A stretch of 64,000 nt of DNA from Leptospira semungkisensis. GTDB lineage: Bacteria > Spirochaetota > Leptospiria > Leptospirales > Leptospiraceae. The stretch covers positions 186,001 to 250,000 of the forward strand of contig NZ_RQEP01000010.1 of NCBI RefSeq assembly GCF_004770055.1, written 5' to 3'. Positions within the stretch are counted from its first letter, which is position 1, and every line of letters begins with the position of its first letter. The position numbers and the translations under genes are program-made. Positions 27,033 to 35,700 of this stretch are shown piece by piece. Under the pieces are notes generated by a model. The model saw nothing but the letters and a program-made list of their open reading frames with translations. It searched no databases and had not been told where the DNA came from.

Positions 27033-28676
27033 ATGTTCCTACCAAAAGCTCCTCCCTATGACGCCCTAGCCTGGGCGAAGATGTCCTTCGCAGAAAGGGC
27101 ACGCCTATCCTGCCAAGCCTGGGCAGTCCAAGGCTATGGCTCTCCGCTCGGAGCCTATTTTGTTTATGTACTTAAGATCATAGGTTATATCGCGGGATGG
27201 ATCTACTTCTGTTCCTTCTCCCCTGGACTAGGAGAATGGGGAACGATCTCTTGGTGGTTTCAACCAGTCGCTTTTCAAAAGGCAATCATCTGGAGTTTAC
27301 TCTTCGAAGTCTTAGGATTGGGATGCGGAAGCGGTCCACTAACCGGAAGATACTTCCCGCCGATCGGAGGATTTCTTTACTTCTTAAGACCAAAGACCAC
27401 CAAAATGCCGTTATTCGAAGGAGCTCCTATCATAGGAGGAAAGACAAGAGGGATCTTAGAGATCCTGTCTTATGCGGCACTGATCGGATCTTTAGTGCTC
27501 TCCTTGATCCATCCAGCCCCAGGCTATGATCAATTTTTACCGATCATAGCACTCCTCGTGATCGCGGGAATATTAGATAAAACTGTTTTTCTTGCTGCAA
27601 GAGCGGAACACTATTGGGTTACCATCGTAGTATTCGCATTTGCTCCGAATTGGATCGCAGGCGCGATGATTGTTCAATTGTCTATTTGGCTCTTTGCGGG
27701 TTTCTCCAAACTAAACTCCCACTTTCCAAGTGTTGTTTGCGTAATGGCGAGCAATAGCCCGTTCACTCCATTTGCATGGTTTAGAAAGGCAATGTATAAG
27801 AATTATCCGGATGATCTACGCCCGTCTAATACTGCATTAGTAAAATCTTATATGGGAATCTTGCTAGAATTAGGGACCCCTATCGTTCTATTTACCGGAG
27901 TAGTGAGCGGTTCTTCTACGATCGTTATGATCGGTTTAGGAATGATGATCTTTCTGCATAGTTATATCACGAGCAATTTCCCTATGGGAGTTCCGATCGA
28001 ATGGAATTTCTTAGTAGTTTATTCTGGCTTCTTTCTATTCGGAGCTCATTCTCATATTACTCCTTTTCAGCTCGACTCTCAGGTAGTTGCGGTCTTTCTG
28101 TTCTTCTTCTCTTTTGCGATTCCTTTATTAGGAAATATTAAACCAGAATGGGTTTCCTTTCTATTAGCAATGCGTTACTACGCGGGAAACTGGGCAGTAA
28201 GCGTTTGGATGTTTAGAGACGATAGCTACAGAAAATTGGACAAACTCACCAAGACTTCCGGTTGGTTGTATGATCAATTGGACATGTTCTATGAAAGAAA
28301 GGTATCCGTCGGTTTGGTAAGCAAGGTCATGGCATTCCGACTCATGCACTTACACGGAAAAGCCTTCCAAACAATCGTTCCGAAAGCGGTAAAAGATTTC
28401 GAAAGGTATGAATGGGTAGAAGGAGAGCTGATCGCAGGAATGGTGGTCGGTTGGAATTTCGGAGAAGGGCATTTGCATAGCGAACAACTTCTTAGATCGG
28501 TCCAATCCCAATGCGGATTCACTGACGGAGAATTGAGATGCATCTTCATAGAAGGACAACCTCTGGGACAATCCACATTGCATTACAGAGTTCACGACGC
28601 CGAAAAAGGATTAATAGATGATGGAAAGATCAAGGTTAGCGATCTAAAAGAACTGCAACCTTGGCCGACTAAATAA
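27033..28676 (+). CDS. DUF3556-family membrane protein
   Basis: The ATG at 27033 has GGAGA seven bases upstream; an in-frame TTG at 27021 overlaps that SD and is unlikely to be used. 547 residues: a soluble N-terminal part typical of the family (FLPKAPPYDALAWAKMSFAERARL), about nine hydrophobic segments from residue ~45 to ~385, and a soluble C-terminal domain (DFERYEWVEGELIAGMVVGWNFGEGHLHSEQLL). The family is best known from mycobacteria and has no assigned reaction to my knowledge. Translation overlap (TAATG) with the FAD oxidoreductase gene suggests joint action, possibly a membrane-bound lipid or isoprenoid modification. Confidence 0.75.
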   Translation: MFLPKAPPYDALAWAKMSFAERARLSCQAWAVQGYGSPLGAYFVYVLKIIGYIAGWIYFCSFSPGLGEWGTISWWFQPVAFQKAIIWSLLFEVLGLGCGSGPLTGRYFPPIGGFLYFLRPKTTKMPLFEGAPIIGGKTRGILEILSYAALIGSLVLSLIHPAPGYDQFLPIIALLVIAGILDKTVFLAARAEHYWVTIVVFAFAPNWIAGAMIVQLSIWLFAGFSKLNSHFPSVVCVMASNSPFTPFAWFRKAMYKNYPDDLRPSNTALVKSYMGILLELGTPIVLFTGVVSGSSTIVMIGLGMMIFLHSYITSNFPMGVPIEWNFLVVYSGFFLFGAHSHITPFQLDSQVVAVFLFFFSFAIPLLGNIKPEWVSFLLAMRYYAGNWAVSVWMFRDDSYRKLDKLTKTSGWLYDQLDMFYERKVSVGLVSKVMAFRLMHLHGKAFQTIVPKAVKDFERYEWVEGELIAGMVVGWNFGEGHLHSEQLLRSVQSQCGFTDGELRCIFIEGQPLGQSTLHYRVHDAEKGLIDDGKIKVSDLKELQPWPTK

Positions 28677-30130
28677 TGGAATATTCTTCCAAAGAATATG
28701 ATGTTTGTGTAATAGGCTCAGGCCCAAACGGTCTGAGCGCCGCGGCACTCTTCGCAAGTTCCGGATACTCCGTGCTTGTACTTGAGGCTTCGGATACAAT
28801 TGGCGGCGGAGTTAGAAGCAAGGAACTTACCTTGCCCGGTTTTTTGCATGATGTATGCTCTGCCGCTCATCCAATGGGAATTCTTTCCCCATTTCTAAAG
28901 ACACTTCCTCTCGATAAGCATGGCTTAGAATGGATAGAACCGCCTGCCTCAGTCGCTCATCCTTTAGATGGAGAAAGAGCCGTACTTCTCAAACTATCTT
29001 TGGAAGAAACAGCAGAAGATCTGGGAATCGACCGAAAAGCGTATCATAATCTTCTTTCTCCTTTCTTAAAAAATCCGGAAGGGCTTATTTCAGATGCTCT
29101 GGCTCCATTAGGAATTCCTAAACATCCGTTTTTACTGGCTCGATTCGGGTTATCAGGAATACGATCCGCAGAATCCATCGCAAATGGATCCTTTAAAGGA
29201 GAAAGAGCGAAGGCATTATTTGCTGGATGTGCAGGACATTCTATCCTTCCATTAAACCGAGCTTTGACAGGAGCACTCGGCCTATTGTTCTCTATTACAG
29301 GACATACCAAATCTTGGCCTGTAGTTGCGGGTGGATCTCAGATGATCGCTAAGTCTTTAGAGTCTTATCTAAAGACACTCAATGTCGAGATCAAAACCTC
29401 TCAGAGAGTAGAAAGCCTAAGGCAATTGCCAAAAACAAGAGCAGTAATATTCGACACGAGTCCGGATCAATTAGCGACCTTGGGAGAAGGAGCATTATCT
29501 TCTTCTTATATTAAAAGAATTAAATCTTATCGATATGGGCCTGGAGTTTTCAAAATGGATTGGGCATTGGATGGTCCAATCCCTTGGTCTGATCCTAGAT
29601 GCTTAGAAGCTTCTACAGTTCATTTGGGAGGAAAATTCTCGGAGATTGCCGCCTCAGAAGCAGACGTCTGGAAGGGAAAACATCCAGAGAAACCGTACAT
29701 GCTGGTTGTACAACAAAGCCAATTTGATCGCAAAAGAGCGCCTCAAGGAAAGCATACAGGATATGCGTATTGCCATGTACCTGCAGGTTCCGATCTAGAT
29801 TTAACGGATGTATTAGAAAAACAGATCGAACGATTTGCCCCAGGATTTAAGGATAGGATCTTAGCCAGACATGCAATGAAGACGGAAGATTTTTATAGAT
29901 ATAATTCGAATTATGTAGGAGGAGCGATTACTGGTGGAGTTGCAGATCTGACCCAGGCATTCTTTAGACCGATTGCGAGGATCAATCCCTATGGAACTCC
30001 TAATCCTCATCTCTATATTTGTTCCGCCTCCACCCCTCCCGGAGGAGGAGTTCACGGGATGTGCGGCTATCATGCGGCCAAATCCGTATTAAAGAAAATT
30101 CATACATTAAAACCGGTCCGGTACAATTAA
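28676..30130 (+). CDS. NAD(P)/FAD-dependent oxidoreductase, phytoene-dehydrogenase-like
   Basis: 484 residues. The dinucleotide-binding motif VCVIGSGPNGLSAAALFASSGYSVLVLEAS (about 10-40) is the classic GxGxxG...E fold of the CrtI/COG1233 family. A C-terminal FAD-binding segment follows (LYICSASTPPGGGVHGMCGYHAA). These enzymes desaturate, isomerise or saturate isoprenoid or lipid chains. No carotenoid genes (crtB or crtE types) lie nearby, so a pigment role is not supported here. The ATG overlaps the DUF3556 stop by one base and the TetR gene follows three bases after its own stop. Confidence 0.85.
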   Translation: MEYSSKEYDVCVIGSGPNGLSAAALFASSGYSVLVLEASDTIGGGVRSKELTLPGFLHDVCSAAHPMGILSPFLKTLPLDKHGLEWIEPPASVAHPLDGERAVLLKLSLEETAEDLGIDRKAYHNLLSPFLKNPEGLISDALAPLGIPKHPFLLARFGLSGIRSAESIANGSFKGERAKALFAGCAGHSILPLNRALTGALGLLFSITGHTKSWPVVAGGSQMIAKSLESYLKTLNVEIKTSQRVESLRQLPKTRAVIFDTSPDQLATLGEGALSSSYIKRIKSYRYGPGVFKMDWALDGPIPWSDPRCLEASTVHLGGKFSEIAASEADVWKGKHPEKPYMLVVQQSQFDRKRAPQGKHTGYAYCHVPAGSDLDLTDVLEKQIERFAPGFKDRILARHAMKTEDFYRYNSNYVGGAITGGVADLTQAFFRPIARINPYGTPNPHLYICSASTPPGGGVHGMCGYHAAKSVLKKIHTLKPVRYN

Positions 30131-30132
30131 GA

Positions 30133-30768
30133 ATGAAATCTTCCCATCTTGTTTCCAGAAGAGAAGACAATAAGAACAGAAACAGAAATGCGATCTTAGA
30201 CGCGGCGAGAAAAGTATTCGCTTCCGTAGGGTTCGAGGCATGTTCTACAAGAGAAATCATTCGAGCAAGCGGCCTCGCACAAGGAACCTTTTATAATTAC
30301 TATAAAGATAAGGAATCCGTAATGCAGGATATAGCCGATGAATTGTCCGAAGGAATCCGCTCAGGAATTCGAGAAGCGAGAGCAAAGGCTACGACTCCAC
30401 TCACGTTCTTAAGCGACGCATATTTTGCAGTATTCAATGTAATGATGCAGGATCGAATCCATCTAGAGCTACTCGCAAGAAATCGGGATGTAATACGAGG
30501 CTATCTTTTTCAAGGCGGCCCCATGACATATATATTAGAAGAATTAGATAGAGACGTAGAGAAGATGATAGAAACAGGAGGATTCTCCGCGCATCCGATC
30601 CATATAACATCCGTTATGATGGTCGCCGCAGGATTCGAAGCGATGGTCCTCTTAGCGAATGAGAACCGCTACGATATCCGCAAACTCTCCGATTATTTAG
30701 GATTGTTATTCCAAGGAGGGATCGAACGTGTTTCTCAAATGATGAAAGATGACGAGGAGTTGTTTTAA
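30133..30768 (+). CDS. TetR/AcrR-family transcriptional regulator
   Basis: The ATG at 30133 is chosen because the frame upstream of it lies inside the oxidoreductase gene and the DNA-binding domain begins ~20 residues later. 211 residues. The HTH is canonical: AILDAARKVFASVGFEACSTREIIRASGLAQGTFYNYYKDKESV (about 20-62). The C-terminal half is the helical ligand-binding and dimer domain. It is the last gene of the operon and may repress it by binding the palindrome at 26952-26967; a lipid-like ligand is plausible from its neighbours. Confidence 0.9.
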   Translation: MKSSHLVSRREDNKNRNRNAILDAARKVFASVGFEACSTREIIRASGLAQGTFYNYYKDKESVMQDIADELSEGIRSGIREARAKATTPLTFLSDAYFAVFNVMMQDRIHLELLARNRDVIRGYLFQGGPMTYILEELDRDVEKMIETGGFSAHPIHITSVMMVAAGFEAMVLLANENRYDIRKLSDYLGLLFQGGIERVSQMMKDDEELF

Positions 30769-30822
30769 GCAAATTTCAGAGAAGGTCGACGGCATTTTAT
30801 ACAAAGCTGCAAAGCAATCCGA

Positions 30823-31491
30823 TCAATGAGCAAAACCGACACGATCCTTATATACCGGAGTAGAATTTGGATCTATAATTGCCTGCACTGCTTTATCGGA
30901 AAGAAGCCTTATAAAACCCTGATTTACTGCATCCGCAATCCCCTTAGCTACCGAATCTGCAGACATGTATCCTGCATGAGTCAATGGGAGAACGTGAGAA
31001 TATAATAGTTCTGATTTTCCTTCAACAGTTTTTACTAAATTCCGTCCTTGGTAAAATTTAAATTCTAAAGATATCTGAAAAACAGTGTAACTAAATAAGC
31101 CAGTTAAAGCATCATTATGAAATTCATATTTAACATTCAGCACCTTAACGGATATCGAATTGATATCTCTATGCTTTTTAAAAAGAGAATCGATAACTAC
31201 AACATTCTCGAATTGGGCCTCGGCCCGATTTCGCATTGCTTGCTCGATGGATTGACCTATCTTAAACGTATTGGTCAGATTTGCCAGGTAAGTATACTCC
31301 CTTAGATCCTTAGAGATAAGAATGGCAATCTCCTGGGAATACTGAAGTAAATCTATTCTCACTTTTTCCGGTTTTTGGTCTACAGAAATGGCGCAAGAAA
31401 TAAAGGTCCCTATACAAAGAGTAGTAACAATCCTTCCAAAGGAAATTAACGATTTCTTTGCTATTAAAAATCTCCAGAAACTCCAGCTCAT
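30823..31491 (-). CDS. Lipoprotein of unknown function
   Basis: The ATG at 31491 is preferred to the frame start at 31584 because it places a basic n-region and hydrophobic core (VTTLCIGTFISC) near the N-terminus; the lipobox Cys is at about residue 34. The mature part is ~190 residues of mixed alpha/beta (KVLNVKYEFHNDALTGLFSYTVFQISLEFKFYQGRNLVKTVEG), reminiscent of small envelope lipoproteins that assemble at the outer membrane. It lies downstream of the Rhs 2 locus on the same strand and converges with the TetR gene. Confidence 0.55.
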   Translation of the reverse strand: MSWSFWRFLIAKKSLISFGRIVTTLCIGTFISCAISVDQKPEKVRIDLLQYSQEIAILISKDLREYTYLANLTNTFKIGQSIEQAMRNRAEAQFENVVVIDSLFKKHRDINSISVKVLNVKYEFHNDALTGLFSYTVFQISLEFKFYQGRNLVKTVEGKSELLYSHVLPLTHAGYMSADSVAKGIADAVNQGFIRLLSDKAVQAIIDPNSTPVYKDRVGFAH

Positions 31492-31592
31492 ACGTGTGTC
31501 TGTATATTTGAGATTCTGATCCAATTGTAAATAAAATTTATATCCAAAAAGCTTTGATCTAAATGTGCAAACAAGCCACAACAATCAGCAAA

Positions 31593-31952
31593 TCAATATT
31601 TCTCAGGCTCTAATGAGCATGGCCCGTTCCTTCTAAGATTTAAGTCCCAAGGAGAAACTGTGTTAAACAATATCAGTATATTCTTAACACAATTATCAAC
31701 CTTCTCCTTTTTATAATATTTATCTTCTTGAAGCCCCTTTGACTCTATCGCTAAAATATCCGTTGGATCAATTCCAAGAGGCTTTCCATTCAAAGCAGTG
31801 AATAATAGATCGGATTCCATAGAAGCATTCAATAGTCTTTGCTTTACTACATTTCCTTTTTGGTATTCGAACTGCGTTGCAAGTCCCAAAGGACCTGTAA
31901 TCATGCATTTGGCCAAAATTATTCCAAATAGAGCTAATATATATCTTTTCAT
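31593..31952 (-). CDS. Small lipoprotein, TIGR04452-like
   Basis: 119 residues. Signal peptide MKRYILALFGIILAKC with Cys16 as the lipidated residue, followed by MITGPLGLATQFEYQKG. Short Leptospira lipoproteins with C-x-x-x-G-P-L-G after the lipobox and two conserved C-terminal Cys residues (here NCVKN and GPCS) form a recurring family that I associate with TIGR04452; this naming is from memory. The function is unknown. It is 53 bases downstream of the Rhs-coupled exported protein. Confidence 0.6.
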   Translation of the reverse strand: MKRYILALFGIILAKCMITGPLGLATQFEYQKGNVVKQRLLNASMESDLLFTALNGKPLGIDPTDILAIESKGLQEDKYYKKEKVDNCVKNILILFNTVSPWDLNLRRNGPCSLEPEKY

Positions 31953-32005
31953 TTTTTTCTTCTAATCATATAATCAAAAATTAATATCTTTTATAAAGAA
32001 AAGGC

Positions 32006-32701
32006 CTATCGATTTTCCGAAGAATCGACATTACATTTAGGCTCCACATCTCCAGGCTTGTTCTCTTCGATTTGAAATTCGAATGCAAAGCCCTTGCGGC
32101 CTTCTTGTGAGTTTTTATTTTCTCCAACTTGAAGATGGATCACAGTAGGTGGATATTTTGAGTAATCAATTCGAGCGGGATGGATAGCCAATCGAATGGA
32201 ATGATTTTCCGGAAGATTCAGTTCTTTTGTTACTTCGCTAATTCTTCCATTTTCATAATCATTCATGTAGAATTTGAACTTACCCAGTCCGGCGGGCATC
32301 GGCATCCAATACTCACAGTCGAAGATAAAATAATCTCTTCTATCCCCGTTCAAAATCTGTCTGATCCGCATGCGACCAATTTTATCTTCTTTATTTTGAT
32401 AGTAGCTTTCCGGCGGATTAATAGGGAATGAATATCCACTATTTTTTGTATAAGGAAATGGAGGTTCTGAATCAAACCACTCTACAAGGAGTATGAATTG
32501 ATTAATTTTATAGAACCAACTATCAGGATCATAGTTTTTTCTATCTTTATAGTTTCGTATGTTAAACTTTAAATATGTATTCTTTACATTAGGCACTTCC
32601 CTACTAAATCCGGATCTGCCTACACCTGCTAATGATATACATCGAGTATTATAAAAAAGGCATAATCCCAACAAAAGATAAAACAGAGGAAGCTTGTTCA
32701 T
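32006..32701 (-). CDS. Exported protein coupled to Rhs gene 2; candidate immunity protein
   Basis: 231 residues. The ATG overlaps the TGA stop of the giant Rhs gene (ATGA), and a GGAGG lies six bases upstream inside the Rhs reading frame, so it is translated with it. The signal peptide (LPLFYLLLGLCLFYNTRC) ends in a weak lipobox, so lipidation at Cys21 is possible but uncertain. The mature part is mainly beta-like and rich in Tyr, Phe and Asp. A small exported protein tightly coupled behind an Rhs tail is the usual position of an immunity partner; no immunity family is recognised. Confidence 0.65.
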   Translation of the reverse strand: MNKLPLFYLLLGLCLFYNTRCISLAGVGRSGFSREVPNVKNTYLKFNIRNYKDRKNYDPDSWFYKINQFILLVEWFDSEPPFPYTKNSGYSFPINPPESYYQNKEDKIGRMRIRQILNGDRRDYFIFDCEYWMPMPAGLGKFKFYMNDYENGRISEVTKELNLPENHSIRLAIHPARIDYSKYPPTVIHLQVGENKNSQEGRKGFAFEFQIEENKPGDVEPKCNVDSSENR

Positions 32702-35700
32702 AAACTTCCTCCGCAGGTTTTATGTAAACCCTCTCCATAATCCAAGACCAAACCGAAAGGAATATCGGCGTCTTTCTTGTATTTGACATAGTAGCCAAGA
32801 GCATCAGCCGCAACGGATTTCCAATCTTGCTTAATAATACTCTTAGCAGTGCTAACGTAGCCGTAAACCTCTGCAATTTCCTTCACTATTGTAATCTCTT
32901 TAACAATTCCGCCGAACACACCTGCTGCGCTTACTCCCATAATGATCCCAAACTGAATCCCTGTCGCATAACAAGCTGCAATCCTCGCATCCTTTTCGCT
33001 CCAATGTATATTATTGAAACTTGATTTAGATAAACCGCCTGCAATATAGGCTTGGAGAGTAAATGGAGAAAGAGCGGATCCTACTAAGGAGACTCCGATA
33101 TAGCCCGCAATTAAAGCAGTAGTGCTAACTAAATACGCGATCCCAGCTGCAGGAACAAGTGCAGTCACCAAGGCTACCATCACTAAAAGCGAGGTCACTC
33201 CAAGAGCCGCAACTCCAGCGAGTAAAGCAGTCGCAGCGGCAGTCATCGCGACTGCGGAAGCAAGTAGTCCCACTCCTATCCCCAATGCTCCTGCCACCAT
33301 GGTAACCGTAGAGGCAACGGAAACAGCCCCCATAGCCGCTAAGAATCCCGTAGCCCCCACTGCAGTAGCGCTTGCACTTCCGACAAGAGCTGCTCCAAGA
33401 GCGGCACCAATCATGTTCATCCCTAAGATCCCTGCGATGCCAATTCCGACGGCTCCTATTCCTAAGGCTGTGCCGATCAATGTGACCGGAGCAATCGCTG
33501 CCCCGATTCCCAATGCATCACTCCATCTTTGAGAACTAATAAAGAATGCTCTTTGAAAGAAGCCGCTGAACGAAATATGAAAATTAAGAAAACCTAATCC
33601 ATTTCTGTCGAAGAAACTGCTTACCATACTATTTCCGCTCGGGTCGGTATAACGGATTGGATTTCCTTCCGTATACATATACAGATCCATCCCCATTGGA
33701 TGATTGGAGTCCATGACCGAATCCGCCTGCAGGAATCTTCCTAAGATTGGATCATAATATCTAGCTTTGAAATAATAGAGCCCTGTTTCTTTATCTTCTT
33801 CTTGTCCGTTATATTTATAGCGGAACACATCCGGGCCCGAAGAGTCGGTGCGTTGTATTTCTCCGTATGGTTTATAAGAAATATATGATGCTCCTCCTTG
33901 GTCCCCTCCTGCGATCCTGTTTCCATTCCCATCGGTTGCCATAGTGATGGAGCCCAAATGATCCGGATGTAGGAACAGGAAACCGCTAAAAGGAAGCCCC
34001 GCTCCGGAGCCTGGCCCTCCGGGCTCGTATGGATTTCCGACAGAAGGAGTGTCCGGATTAAATAGAGGAGCTATCAACCAAGGAGGAGTTCCGTTTCCAT
34101 TTGGCATGAAGACGGAACAATGAGAAAAAGATAACAAAAGGATCGGAGTCGCAAACCGAAAGAGTATATTTCGAAGTCCTTCTTGGTATGAAATAAAGGC
34201 AAATCCGATACTTAAGAAAATTGCTATATACAAAAATCCTAAATTCGTTCCAGGAGCTAAGAAGAAATATTTAACTCCTCGAATCGTCTTGTCTTTTAAC
34301 TTCCAAGCGAAACCGTTCCATGCAGATCGGATAGGAGATGCCGATCCTCCAGTGCCCTGCGCACTACTCACTAAAACGGCATCCGTTCTACTCCACTGCC
34401 CCACTAAGTCCCCAGAGTTCCCCTTGAAATACAATGTATGTTGAGGAGATTGTCCCGGACTTAAGACAACTTCGTAGATCCCTCCGATGGAGATCGTTTT
34501 GCTGGAATCGCTATACTTGGTCTTTCTGATCCGAGTTCCTGTAAAATCATAATCGAACAAGATAGTCTCTTGATCTGCGGTAACGATACTCTCTAATTTC
34601 TGAAAAGAATTATAAGCGTAATTCTCTCCACTCCGACTGATCACATTTCCGGATTCATCGTACGAATAATCGTAGCTTGTGTTCTGTCCTACTACCCTCG
34701 TCACTGCATTCTTATGAGATGAATTCGCATAAGAATAAGTTAAATTTCCTTTTTGGAGTAATTTGCCCGAGTCAGAATATTGATAATCTTCGCTCCCGTA
34801 AACTCCTGCAGCAGTTAAGAGACGATTGAGAGGATCATACGTAAAGTTTTGGCTTCGATTCGGATTCACCTTGTCTTGGATGGATTGATAATTTCCAAAA
34901 CTATCATAAGAATACACAATGCTCTGGTAGGTTTGAGTATCTTTGGAGGTTAAGAATTTAGTAGGTCTAAGCTTTATAGGATCATAATATATATCCGTTC
35001 GAACACCATTTCCTAAAACCCTTTGGATCTTGATCTGACCGTCTTCTAAAATAGGGCCATTGTATTGAACGACTGGAAAGTCGGAGCCACTCCCGTTGGA
35101 AGGAGTCAATGTGATTCCGGAAAGATAACCCGCATCCGAGTAGAGATTCTTAGCAACACTTCCATCCGGATAGACAACTTCTTCTACCTGATCTTGCAGA
35201 TTGAAGCTCTTTTGGATCAGGAAGTTCAGATCTTCTTGTATTAGGTTTTTCTGAATGAGTATCTGGTTTCCGCGAGCATCGTATTGAAACTCAGTGCTTC
35301 CAGAAGTATCCGTGACCTTGGAAAGTCTTCCGATAGAATTGTTCTTTTCAGGATCATCATACTCATAGGAATGAGATTCTATTTCTCCTTGAGAAGAATG
35401 ACCGATCACTTGGATGGTCCTTCCCAAAACATCATACTGGTATCCGACCTTGGATCCGTTTGCATTCCTTTGCTCTATTAGATTTCCTGAATTCGGATCG
35501 TAAGAGAACTCTGTCTTTCCTGAATCTGGATGAATGATCTTGGTTTGTCTTCCGGAAAGATCCGTCTCGATAGAAGTGGTCCCATTTTCCGGATCAGAAA
35601 TCTGCGAAGTCCTTCCGTTCGACGAATAAGAATAGCTTACTGTTTTTCCCTGCTTAGTCACAGAGATCACTTGGCCCAGGGAATTTTTTACTTCTACAGT

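Noticed and set aside
28676..30130. Carotenoid biosynthesis locus suggested by the phytoene-dehydrogenase-like enzyme
   Set aside because: No phytoene synthase, GGPP synthase or cyclase gene is nearby; the COG1233 family is much broader than carotenoid enzymes.
33122..33532. Plus-strand Ala/Pro-rich ORF of 136 codons
   Set aside because: It is the complement of the Gly/Ala-rich hydrophobic tail of Rhs gene 2; its composition follows from that and not from selection.
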